Made by a program: the position numbers and the translations under genes. DNA of 8,228 nucleotides from CAYGKP01 sp964350605 (lineage in GTDB: Bacteria > Bacteroidota > Bacteroidia > Cytophagales > JAAEPT01). The stretch spans positions 1 through 8,228 of the forward strand of contig CAYGKP010000108.1 of the NCBI GenBank assembly GCA_964350605.1, written 5' to 3'. The notes beneath the pieces are model-generated. The model saw nothing but the letters and a program-made list of their open reading frames with translations. It searched no databases and was not told where the DNA came from. This document shows, in pieces, positions 1 to 6,435 of this stretch (position 1 is the stretch's first letter; every line of letters begins with the position of its first letter).

Positions 1-1
1 C

Positions 2-988
2 GTGAAAGCGGCCTTGTCAAAGGGCATGAGCGTGGTGACGGCGAACAAGAAAATGGTGGCCGAGCACATGGAGGAACTGATCGTCCTTCAAAAAGAGAAT
101 CGCGCAGCGTTGCTGTACGAAGCCTCGGCTTGCAGCTCGATCCCGATCCTTCGGACCCTGGAGGAGTATTACGACAACGATTTGCTCGACAGCGTCTACG
201 GCATCTTCAACGGTTCGTCGAATTACATCCTCACCAAGCTGTTCGAGAAGAACCTCGATTACGACTGGGCCCTCAAACAAGCCCAAGACCTGGGCTTCGC
301 CGAAAGCAACCCGAGCCTCGACGTGCAGGGTTTCGATGCCCTCTACAAGCTCTGCATCATCGCCACCCATGCCTTCGGCGTGTTCCCCGATCCGAAACAG
401 GTGGTCCATGCCGGCATCGGTTACATCGCGCCCGAGGACATCCAGTATGCCCGCGAAAAGGAAGTGAAGATCAAGCAGGTCGCCCGGGTCCAGCGCGTCG
501 GCGAACGCGAAGTGGCCCTCTTCGTTCTGCCCGAGTTTGTGCCCAAAACGCATCCGCTCTACAACATCGAGGAAGAGATCAACGGAGTCATCGTCGAGGC
601 GGAATTCTGTGGCCAGCAACTCATGTCGGGCAAAGGGGCAGGCAGCCACCCGACGGGCTTCGCCATGGTCTCGGACATTTCGGCCTGTGGGTACGACTAC
701 AAGTACGAGTACAAAAAGCACCTCCAGAAGCTGGGGCTTCAGATCACGCTCGACTTCACAATCCCTGTGTACCTGCGGGCCTTCGATCCGCGAAACATCG
801 ACGCCCTCAAATTCGAACGCATCGAAGCACGCTTCGAGGGGCAGGGGCACCATTACGTGCTGGGCGAGATCAGCTTGAAGGAATTGCAGTGCCAACAGAA
901 GCACCTGGAAAGCGCCGACATCCTCTTGGTCCACCGCCCGGCTGCCGAATCGGCAATCGAAGGGACCCGCTCGCGCAGCGTGTTGTAG
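2..988 (+). CDS. Homoserine dehydrogenase, 5'-truncated by window edge
   Basis: NAD(P)-dependent reduction of aspartate semialdehyde to homoserine, in threonine and methionine synthesis in the cytoplasm. The visible 328 residues start within the N-terminal dinucleotide-binding domain (TANKK at 13-17) and contain the whole catalytic domain: GIFNGSSNYILTKL at 67-80, then a stretch whose Glu101, Asp112 and Lys116 match in spacing the active-site Glu, Asp and Lys of the yeast enzyme. GAGSHPTGFAMVSDI follows near residue 213. The phrase IPILRTLEEYYDNDLL is typical of monofunctional Bacteroidota enzymes rather than the fused ThrA type. About 85-100 N-terminal residues probably lie upstream; the GTG at base 2 is only the first in-frame codon, not a believable start. 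The C-terminal tail of about 85 residues does not look like a standard ACT regulatory domain. No intrinsic terminator with a T-tract follows the stop. Confidence 0.93.
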   Translation: MKAALSKGMSVVTANKKMVAEHMEELIVLQKENRAALLYEASACSSIPILRTLEEYYDNDLLDSVYGIFNGSSNYILTKLFEKNLDYDWALKQAQDLGFAESNPSLDVQGFDALYKLCIIATHAFGVFPDPKQVVHAGIGYIAPEDIQYAREKEVKIKQVARVQRVGEREVALFVLPEFVPKTHPLYNIEEEINGVIVEAEFCGQQLMSGKGAGSHPTGFAMVSDISACGYDYKYEYKKHLQKLGLQITLDFTIPVYLRAFDPRNIDALKFERIEARFEGQGHHYVLGEISLKELQCQQKHLESADILLVHRPAAESAIEGTRSRSVL

Positions 989-1008
989 AATCGGCAACGA
1001 ATCCCGCC

Positions 1009-1034
1009 TGAATTACCGAATCGGTAAATATTCA
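1009..1034. repeat. Perfect inverted repeat, possible operator
   Basis: Bases 1013-1027 read TTACCGAATCGGTAA, a perfect 7-bp inverted repeat around a single A. Outer TGAA (1009-1012) and TTCA (1031-1034) extend it, interrupted by ATA on the right side. It lies 20 bp downstream of the homoserine dehydrogenase stop and about 25 bp upstream of the -33 element of the next promoter. As DNA it resembles a dimeric regulator site; as RNA it could form a weak 3' hairpin, but no T-tract follows, so it is not a standard intrinsic terminator. Confidence 0.5.
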
Positions 1035-1051
1035 GACAATCCACCGCTTTA

Positions 1052-1084
1052 TTGGCAGAAATGTAGGCAGTGGCCTTACCTTTG
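1052..1084 (+). promoter_or_regulatory. Bacteroidota-type promoter for the tRNA-like RNA
   Basis: TACCTTTG at 1077-1084 matches the Bacteroidota -7 consensus TAnnTTTG exactly. TTGG at 1052-1055 fits the -33 element, with 21 bp between them, within the usual range. Transcription should start near 1091, about 20 nt before the tRNA-like fold. The leader would include part or all of a small hairpin, GTCGC (1089-1093) with GCGAC (1100-1104). The match is by eye. Confidence 0.65.
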
Positions 1085-1110
1085 TGTTGTCGCAAATGCG
1101 CGACTCACCT

Positions 1111-1253
1111 TGTAGGGTGACGAAACTGGCAGACGTGCCCTCCTGTCTCGAGGGTGGGGATCCCGGGAGAAACGCGGTGTAATGGGTTGACCACTAAATC
1201 ACTTATGTGCCGTAGCTAACCGCCCCGTGGAGGTTCGACTCCTTCCCCTACAG
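1111..1253 (+). tRNA. tRNA-like RNA: class II core, GTC anticodon, 74-nt variable region
   Basis: A full cloverleaf can be drawn. Acceptor stem TGTAGGG (1111-1117) pairs with CCCTACA (1246-1252). T8 and G9 are present. The D arm is ACG (1120-1122) with CGT (1134-1136), and its loop carries GG at 18-19. The anticodon stem is CCCTC (1138-1142) with GAGGG (1150-1154). The T arm is GGAGG (1229-1233), loop TTCGACT, CCTTC (1241-1245). Expected tertiary partners are present: T8-A14, A15-T48, G18-T55, G19-C56 and T54-A58. The 3-bp D stem, D-loop sequence and the end of the variable region (CGT) are leucine-like. The anticodon loop CTGTCTC gives GTC (Asp), with C38 and discriminator G1253, both aspartate identity elements; base 37 is T, not the usual purine. 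The variable region (1155-1228) is 74 nt, where about 15 is normal. CCA is not encoded. It could be a special-purpose tRNA-like RNA, a tRNA with an inserted element, or a decaying tRNA. Amino acid identity is unproven. Confidence 0.6.
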
Positions 1254-1274
1254 CTATATCCGGCAACGGAACCA

Positions 1275-1306
1275 AAAAAGGCCTCGCTATACAGTGGGGC
1301 CTTTTT
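1275..1306. terminator. Bidirectional intrinsic terminator between tRNA-like RNA and RDD gene
   Basis: A-tract and GGCCTCGC (1280-1287) pair with GTGGGGCC (1294-1301) and the T-tract, giving about 13 bp including five A-T pairs and two G-T wobbles, with the 6-nt loop TATACA (1288-1293). The T run at 1302-1306 serves + strand transcripts and the complement of the A run at 1274-1279 serves - strand transcripts. It ends the RNA unit on the + strand and the RDD gene on the - strand. The RDD stop codon lies in the stem and loop (1287-1289), so one arm of the hairpin also encodes the last RDD residues. Confidence 0.85.
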
Positions 1307-2105
1307 GCGTCTGGCGCTTCTGTGCCAGGTCCTTGCGGAAGTGGGCGTTGTAGTCCAGCAGCAGGGTCTGCAAAAAGGGTTTCGCTTGGGGGATCGACTC
1401 GGGGTCGATCTCGAGGATTTCCGCCGCTTTGGTGGCGATGGTCACCATTGTTTTCAGGTTGTTGCTCTTCTCGCTGATTTCCAAGGCCGCGCGGATGGTG
1501 TTCATGTCCGCATCCGAGAGGCGGTAGATCTGGGGATAGACCACTTGATAACTCGGCTCGACGGCCCGGATGATGGTGTCGGAGAGTCGGGTGCTGCGCT
1601 TGATGCGCACCACGGTGGTGCCAGCCGCGAGGTCGCCGATTCGTTGGCTGTGTTTGGTGGCCGCGATGGTGACCATGCCCACAATCGAAAGGGGAATGGG
1701 GATGAACATGCAAAGCGGCACGTAGAGCATGCCGTCGAGCATCCGGAACATCCAGCGCATCACGTAGTCGCCAATCGAAATGGGGATGCCCTCGATCTTG
1801 ATCACTTTGATCTTCATGATCCGCTTGCCGGGCGACTGCCCGTCCATGAACAGTTCGAAGAGCAAGTGATAGAACGTGAACGGCAAGAAAATCAAGAGGA
1901 AGGCCACCCAGACGCCCAGGTTGGCGAAGTCCAGGTTATCGAAAATGTCGAAGATACCGCCGGTGAAGACCAGCAAGGCGAAGATCACCACGTAGGCCAC
2001 CCGGAACACCAAGTCGAGCAGACCGGCCAGCATGCGGTCGCCCAAACCGGCGAGCTCGTAGGCGATCCGCACGTTTTGGCTGGTTTCAATTTGTACTTCG
2101 GCCAT
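1287..2105 (-). CDS. RDD-family integral membrane protein
   Basis: A 272-residue inner-membrane protein of the RDD family, whose biochemical role is mostly unknown (some members are linked to ion transport). Visible hallmarks are GDRMLAGLLDLV at 22-33 with the signature Arg24 and Asp31, DGQSPGKR at 88-95, and QRIGDLAAGTTVVR at 154-167. Hydrophobic segments run at about 27-48, 62-83 and 125-147. After the RDD domain there is a soluble tail of about 100 residues, mainly predicted helix, ending in QKGPTV. The ATG at 2105 is a good start because the protein then begins with a short polar leader before the first membrane segment. The gene diverges from the SpoIIM gene 64 bp away and its stop is embedded in the shared terminator. 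Its position next to SpoIIM, DUF4129, DUF4350, MoxR and DUF58 genes suggests it belongs to that membrane complex. Confidence 0.9.
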   Translation of the reverse strand: MAEVQIETSQNVRIAYELAGLGDRMLAGLLDLVFRVAYVVIFALLVFTGGIFDIFDNLDFANLGVWVAFLLIFLPFTFYHLLFELFMDGQSPGKRIMKIKVIKIEGIPISIGDYVMRWMFRMLDGMLYVPLCMFIPIPLSIVGMVTIAATKHSQRIGDLAAGTTVVRIKRSTRLSDTIIRAVEPSYQVVYPQIYRLSDADMNTIRAALEISEKSNNLKTMVTIATKAAEILEIDPESIPQAKPFLQTLLLDYNAHFRKDLAQKRQTQKGPTV

Positions 2106-2169
2106 GGGCGAGAATTTCTATCTTCCAGTCTCCCTATGCGGTAAGATACGCGGCGGAGGGAAACCCGCG
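2106..2169. promoter_or_regulatory. Divergent intergenic region between RDD and SpoIIM genes
   Basis: This 64-bp gap must hold the start signals for both directions unless they lie within the coding ends. TATCTTCC (2119-2126, + strand) and TATCTTAC (- strand, 2148-2141) are each partial matches to TAnnTTTG and form a 6-bp inverted repeat, TATCTT...AAGATA. They would place both transcription starts near 2133-2134, about 30-37 nt before each start codon. No convincing -33 TTG element at standard spacing is seen for either, so this is a weak call. Confidence 0.3.
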
Positions 2170-3171
2170 ATGCGAGAAGTCGAATTCCTTCAACACAACG
2201 CCGTCCGGTGGCAGCGATACGAGCAAGTGATCGACGAGCCGCGCGCCGCGAAGCCCGACGAGTTGGCCGATATGTTCGTGCTCTTGAACGACGACTTGGC
2301 TTACGCCCAGACCAACTATCCGCGCAGCCGCACGACCCGCTACCTGAACGGCCTGTCGACCCAACTGTACCGCAGCCTCTATCGCAACAAACAGGAGAGT
2401 AAGGGGCGTTTTTGGCGTTTCTGGCGCGAGGAATTGCCCTTGGAGATGGCCCAGGTGCAGAAGCAACTGGGGTTTTCATTTCTGATTTTCGTGATCGCGG
2501 CGGTCATTGGTGGCCTGTCGGTGCACTATGACGAGAGCTTTGCGCGGGTCATCCTCTCGGATGGCTACGTGGACATGACCATCGATAACATCAAGAATGG
2601 TGACCCCATGGCTGTCTACAAAGGCGAATGGGCCGACCTGATGTTCCTGGGCATCACGGTCAACAACATCAAGGTGTCGTTCATCGCCTACGTGGGTGGG
2701 CTGCTTTTTGGGCTGGGCACCTTCTACATGATGCTCTCCAACGGCCTGATGGTGGGCACCTTTCAGTGGTTCTTTGCCAAGTATGGCTTGCTCTTGACCT
2801 CGTTCCTGACCGTCTGGATCCACGGCGCGCTCGAACTGTCGGCCATCGTGATTGCCGGGTGCGCGGGCTTCGTGTTGGGGCAAAGCCTTGTTTTTCCGGG
2901 CACGTACAGCCGGGGGGTGGCCCTGCTGCGGGCGGCGCGGCGCTCGACCAAAATCATTGTGGGCTTGGTTCCGATCTTCATTGTCGCAGGGTTTTTGGAA
3001 AGCTTCATCACGCGCCTCACCTACCTGCCCACCTACGTGAAAGCCACCATCATCTTGGTGGAGCTGGGGTTCATTGTATTCTATTTCGTGGTCTGGCCCC
3101 GGGTGCTCACCGCGCGGCTGCGTGAGGATGCACTCTCCGCGGCCACTAATGAGGCGAGCGATGCGAGCTAG
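2170..3171 (+). CDS. SpoIIM-family (stage II sporulation protein M-like) membrane protein
   Basis: A 333-residue polytopic membrane protein of the SpoIIM / DUF95 family. In Bacillus, SpoIIM belongs to the SpoIID-SpoIIM-SpoIIP complex that drives peptidoglycan hydrolysis during engulfment; this organism is not expected to sporulate, and a general envelope role is inferred from context. A cytoplasmic N-terminal part of about 98 residues (family-like opening FLQHNAVRWQRYEQ) precedes a first membrane segment at 100-118. The family core follows: NNIKVSFIAYVGGLLFGLGT at 165-184, NGLMVG at 191-196, and HGALELSAIVIAGCAG at 218-233 with the conserved HGxxE. Two further membrane segments lie near 263-281 and 293-313. 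An upstream in-frame ATG at 2104 would add 22 residues unlike the family, so 2170 is chosen. First gene of the operon; its 3' end overlaps the next start. Confidence 0.9.
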   Translation: MREVEFLQHNAVRWQRYEQVIDEPRAAKPDELADMFVLLNDDLAYAQTNYPRSRTTRYLNGLSTQLYRSLYRNKQESKGRFWRFWREELPLEMAQVQKQLGFSFLIFVIAAVIGGLSVHYDESFARVILSDGYVDMTIDNIKNGDPMAVYKGEWADLMFLGITVNNIKVSFIAYVGGLLFGLGTFYMMLSNGLMVGTFQWFFAKYGLLLTSFLTVWIHGALELSAIVIAGCAGFVLGQSLVFPGTYSRGVALLRAARRSTKIIVGLVPIFIVAGFLESFITRLTYLPTYVKATIILVELGFIVFYFVVWPRVLTARLREDALSAATNEASDAS

Positions 3172-3979
3172 CCTGCGATTAGTTGGTTTGGTGCTGGTCC
3201 TTGGCTGGCTCACGATTCCCGCGCAAGCGCAGGACTTTGAGGAGTTGGAACTGGGCGAACCAGCCCCGGTCGATACCGTGTCGGCGGCGTTGGCCGAGAA
3301 GTCCACTTCGGAGGTGCCCGCGCCCAGCGTTCGCACGTTCGACCAAAAAGCCCTGGACGATTACCGCCAGAGTGACGATTTCAACTACCAAGAGGAAGTC
3401 CCCGAGGCCACCCCGGAGTACAATCCGAACAGCGTGTGGGAGAAGATCATGCGAGCGATCGGAGACTTCTTTGGCGATGTGTTTTCGGGTAATTTGACGG
3501 GTGCGACGGTCATTTTCTACCTCATCCTTCTGGCCTTGGTGGTGTTCGTCGTCTTCGTGATTGTCAAGGGCCAGAGCCCCCGGTGGACCGTCCGCCGGTC
3601 GGAAGAACAGTCGACCATCGCCTACGAAGAAGTTTTCGAGGACATTGAGGGCGTGGATTTTGCTAAGCTCATTACGAAAGCCGAAGGCACCGCTGACCTG
3701 CGCACCGCCGTGCGCCTGCACTACCTCTGGGTGCTCCAACGCCTCAGCGAGCGGGCCCTGATCGACTGGAAACCGATGAAAACCAACCGCGACTACGTCT
3801 TCGAATTGGGCCAAACCCCCTTGCGCACGGACTTCGAGCCGCTGCTGCACTTTTTTGAATACGTGTGGTACGGCGAGTTTCCACTGAACGAAGTGCGCTA
3901 CGCCGAGTGGAAAGCCAAGTACCGCGCGGTGCTCGACAAGGTGCCTCCCGCACCCACCACCACCAAACGCTCGGCCTAG
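3161..3979 (+). CDS. DUF4129 domain protein, signal peptide plus one membrane segment
   Basis: A 272-residue protein. Residues 1-22 look like a cleavable signal peptide (hydrophobic LVGLVLVLGWL, then IPAQAQ). A polar, acidic, proline-containing stretch to about residue 115 would be periplasmic, followed by one membrane segment at 117-137 (VIFYLILLALVVFVVFVIVKG, shown in the DNA from 3509). The cytoplasmic C-terminal half carries the DUF4129 domain: DWKPMKTNRDY at 202-212 and FFEYVWYG at 231-238 are its characteristic positions. The molecular function of DUF4129 is unknown; it recurs next to MoxR, DUF58 and transglutaminase-like genes. The start at 3161 overlaps the SpoIIM stop by 11 nt, so translation is probably coupled. 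An ATG at 3149 (MRRAM...) is nearly as good and would only lengthen the basic n-region of the signal peptide. Confidence 0.85.
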   Translation: MRASLRLVGLVLVLGWLTIPAQAQDFEELELGEPAPVDTVSAALAEKSTSEVPAPSVRTFDQKALDDYRQSDDFNYQEEVPEATPEYNPNSVWEKIMRAIGDFFGDVFSGNLTGATVIFYLILLALVVFVVFVIVKGQSPRWTVRRSEEQSTIAYEEVFEDIEGVDFAKLITKAEGTADLRTAVRLHYLWVLQRLSERALIDWKPMKTNRDYVFELGQTPLRTDFEPLLHFFEYVWYGEFPLNEVRYAEWKAKYRAVLDKVPPAPTTTKRSA

Positions 3980-3988
3980 CCCCTACCG

Positions 3989-5422
3989 ATGCGACACTGG
4001 CCCTTCTATTTGCTCGGTTTGGTGATGCTCGCCATCGTCGCGGTGGTGATGTTCCGGCCCCGGTACCTTGATTGGTCCCCCGATTACACCAAAAGTGAAA
4101 AGAACCCCTACGGCTGCTACGTGCTCTACAACGAGCTTGAGTCGATCTTCCCCAAGGTCGAGACCGTAAACCAAACGATCTATCGCTTTGGCGACGAGCG
4201 CAATGTCATTTACGACGACCTCGAGTTTGAGGAAGAGGTAGATGATTACGCGGACTACGACAACTTCGAGGACGAGTACAACGACCCCCAGAACGGCTGG
4301 GAAGAGGAGGAGTACATCGAGGCGGATGACTCTCTCTACGAGTACGAGGAAGTGGAGGAGACCACCGAAGCGATGATGGTTGACACCACCGAGTGGTACG
4401 AGGAATTGCCCGCCGAGGCGGCGTACCCGCCCCTCAACCTTCCGATCAACTACCTGTTTGTGACCACCTACGCCAGTTTCGCCGAGGCCGATGCGCGCAC
4501 CTTGATGTACCTGGCGGGCCGGGGAGGTTCGGTGTTCATTGCGGCCAACGAGATTGATGGTGGCATGGCGGTGGCCCTGGGCATTCGGATGAAAAACCGC
4601 TACTTCCAGTCGCCGATCAGCTTCGAGGACCTCTCGCCGGACGACACGGTGACCTTGCGCTTTGTGGACGAGCGTGTCGATACCACAGCGCGCTATACCC
4701 TTCGACCCAATACGGGCACATGGTACTTCTCGGACTTCGATTCGGCCCGCACCGAGGTGCTGGCGGTCAACGATTCGGGGGCGGCGGTGCTCATCCGTTT
4801 CCCCTACGGGCAGGGGATGTTCCTGTTGGCCTCGACCCCCGAGGTGTTCAGCAACTACCACCTGCTGGACAGCGCCGATTACACCTACCTGGAACACACC
4901 TTTGCCTACCTGCCTTCGCGGCCCGCGTGGTGGGATGAGTATTACAAACCGGGGGCATACCACTACACCGACTCGTCGGGCGACGAGGGCAGTTCGACCC
5001 AGTTCATCGACTCGCAGCCGCCGTTGGCCTGGGCCTACTACTTGCTCTTGGGCCTGCTGGGGGTCTACCTCTTGTTTGGGGGCAAGCGTCGCCAGCGGAT
5101 CGTGCCAGTCATTCCGCCGTGGCGCAACACAACGGTCGACTTCGTGCGCAGCATGGGGCACATTTATTTCCAGCGCGGCGACAACGCCGACCTGGCCCAG
5201 AAGAAAATTGCTTGGTTCAACGACCAGCTTCGCCTGCGCTATCGCTTGGATCCATCCCGACGCGAGGGGTTGTTTTACGACCACTTGGCACGCATTTCGG
5301 GCGAAAGCCCCGAGCAAGTCACCCAGTTCTTTCAGTTCTTGGACCGGGTGCACCACACCCCCCACCTGGCCGGACCCACGATTCTGGAACTGGACCGCCG
5401 CATGCAACCCTACCTTCGCTAA
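3989..5422 (+). CDS. DUF4350 domain protein, two membrane segments, acidic periplasmic insert
   Basis: A 477-residue membrane protein of the DUF4350 family, function unknown. The N-terminal membrane segment is at about 5-22, followed by the family-like WSPDYTKSEKNPYGCYVLYNEL (29-50). The periplasmic part continues to about 345, with NYLFVTTYASF (154-164) and a Rossmann-like GGSVFIAANEI motif. A second membrane segment at 346-363 is followed by the basic stop KRRQR (366-370) and a cytoplasmic domain of about 110 residues containing YFQRGDNADLAQKKIAWF. Residues 75-146 are an insertion relative to the expected fold: 32 of 72 residues are Asp or Glu, 9 are Tyr, and there is no Lys or Arg. The ATG lies 9 nt after the preceding stop, without a Shine-Dalgarno. 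The family assignment rests on the flanking conserved parts and on position between DUF4129 and MoxR genes. Confidence 0.85.
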   Translation: MRHWPFYLLGLVMLAIVAVVMFRPRYLDWSPDYTKSEKNPYGCYVLYNELESIFPKVETVNQTIYRFGDERNVIYDDLEFEEEVDDYADYDNFEDEYNDPQNGWEEEEYIEADDSLYEYEEVEETTEAMMVDTTEWYEELPAEAAYPPLNLPINYLFVTTYASFAEADARTLMYLAGRGGSVFIAANEIDGGMAVALGIRMKNRYFQSPISFEDLSPDDTVTLRFVDERVDTTARYTLRPNTGTWYFSDFDSARTEVLAVNDSGAAVLIRFPYGQGMFLLASTPEVFSNYHLLDSADYTYLEHTFAYLPSRPAWWDEYYKPGAYHYTDSSGDEGSSTQFIDSQPPLAWAYYLLLGLLGVYLLFGGKRRQRIVPVIPPWRNTTVDFVRSMGHIYFQRGDNADLAQKKIAWFNDQLRLRYRLDPSRREGLFYDHLARISGESPEQVTQFFQFLDRVHHTPHLAGPTILELDRRMQPYLR

Positions 5423-5437
5423 TCCACCCCATCGACC

Positions 5438-6421
5438 ATGGAACCACAAGACCCCCTGTTTACCAACCGCACCGACCTTTCGGCGCTCAACGCCGCCGCC
5501 ACTTCGCTTCGCCAACAGATTGGCGAGATTGTGGTGGGCCAGCACCGCATGGTGGAATTGATCTTGGCTGCCATGCTCGCCGACGGCCACGTGCTGATCG
5601 AAGGGGTGCCCGGCGTGGCGAAAACCCTGGTGGCCAAGCTGGTCGCGCGCAGCGTGCAGGTGCCCTTTGCCCGCTTGCAGTTTACCCCCGACCTGATGCC
5701 CTCGGACGTGCTCGGTACGACCATTTACAATGCGCAGACCAGCCAGTTTGAGTTTCGCCGCGGGCCAATCTTCGCGTCGGTCGTCCTGATTGACGAGATC
5801 AACCGCGCCCCGGCCAAAACCCAAGCGGCCCTCTTTGAGGTGATGGAGGAACGCCAAGCGACCGTCGACGGCACCCCGCACCTGATGACCGATCCGTTCC
5901 TGGTGCTGGCCACTCAAAACCCCGTCGAGCAGGAGGGAACCTATCGCTTGCCTGAGGCACAGCTCGACCGTTTCCTCTTCAAGATTGAAGTCGATTATCC
6001 GACCATTGACCAGGAGACCGAAATACTGCGCCGCCAGCAGGAGCAGAACATCACCGACCGCCTGGCCGACGTGAAGCCCGTCCTTTCGGGCGACCAGATT
6101 CTCGGCTTGCGCAAGCAAGTGCGCAGCCTGCACGTCGAGGCGCACCTGCTGCGCTACATCGCCGAATTGGTGGATCGCACACGAGCCAACCCGTCGTTAT
6201 ACCTCGGGGCCTCGCCGCGGGCTTCGATGGCGCTGTTGATCGGTGCGAAAGCCCTGGCGGCACTTGCGGGCCGCGATTTCGTGACCCCCGAAGACATCAA
6301 AACCATCGCCCACCCGGTGCTGGGCCATCGCATCCTCTTGACCCCCGAACGGGAGATGGAAGGAGCCACGACCCGTGAGGTGGTCGAGGAAATTGTTAAT
6401 TCGGTCGAGATTCCCCGCTAG
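5438..6421 (+). CDS. MoxR-type AAA+ ATPase
   Basis: A 327-residue cytoplasmic ATPase of the MoxR family, which act as chaperones or remodelling factors, typically with von Willebrand A-fold partners. Walker A is GVPGVAKT at 56-63, Walker B VVLIDE at 115-120, and sensor 1 is Asn161 in LATQNPVEQEGTY. The family stretch LPEAQLDRFLFK (171-182) follows, and the sensor 2 motif GASPRAS carries Arg261 in the C-terminal lid. All catalytic positions are intact and the length is normal. It starts 15 nt after the DUF4350 stop and ends 14 nt before the DUF58 start, with no ribosome binding site resembling GGAGG, as usual in Bacteroidota. The ATP hydrolysis should drive the membrane partners encoded on either side; the exact MoxR subfamily was not determined. 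Confidence 0.97.
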   Translation: MEPQDPLFTNRTDLSALNAAATSLRQQIGEIVVGQHRMVELILAAMLADGHVLIEGVPGVAKTLVAKLVARSVQVPFARLQFTPDLMPSDVLGTTIYNAQTSQFEFRRGPIFASVVLIDEINRAPAKTQAALFEVMEERQATVDGTPHLMTDPFLVLATQNPVEQEGTYRLPEAQLDRFLFKIEVDYPTIDQETEILRRQQEQNITDRLADVKPVLSGDQILGLRKQVRSLHVEAHLLRYIAELVDRTRANPSLYLGASPRASMALLIGAKALAALAGRDFVTPEDIKTIAHPVLGHRILLTPEREMEGATTREVVEEIVNSVEIPR

Positions 6422-6435
6422 TCGCGCGCTTCCCT

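Noticed and set aside
17..997. A 326-codon - strand open frame across homoserine dehydrogenase, and a 286-codon one at 2476-3336 across SpoIIM.
   Set aside because: Both are antisense shadows of recognised genes with no motif of their own.
1147..1167. XhoI, BamHI and SmaI sites in a row, resembling a cloning polylinker.
   Set aside because: The bases fit the anticodon stem and variable-arm pairing of the tRNA-like fold, and no vector sequence flanks them. Short palindromes like these arise easily in GC-rich stems.
1207..1220. GTGCCGTAGCTAAC, matching a segment found in many bacterial 16S rRNAs.
   Set aside because: The match is only 14 nt and from memory; as I recall, Bacteroidota 16S rRNA differs at this place, and no further rRNA-like sequence surrounds it. 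Most likely coincidence, though a BLAST against the host's own 16S would settle it.
1155..1228. Group I intron within a tRNA gene.
   Set aside because: The insert is far too short, lies in the variable region and not the anticodon loop, and shows none of the conserved P, Q, R, S core elements.
1111..1253. tmRNA (ssrA).
   Set aside because: There is an ordinary D arm and anticodon arm, no tag reading frame, no pseudoknot-sized body and none of the typical tmRNA end sequences.
3983..6145. A 720-codon open frame on the - strand, longer than any gene on the + strand.
   Set aside because: It lies antisense to the DUF4350 and MoxR genes, which have clear family motifs and intact catalytic residues. 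Its product is rich in His, Gly, Val and Arg with no recognisable domain, as expected from stop-poor antisense frames in high-GC DNA.
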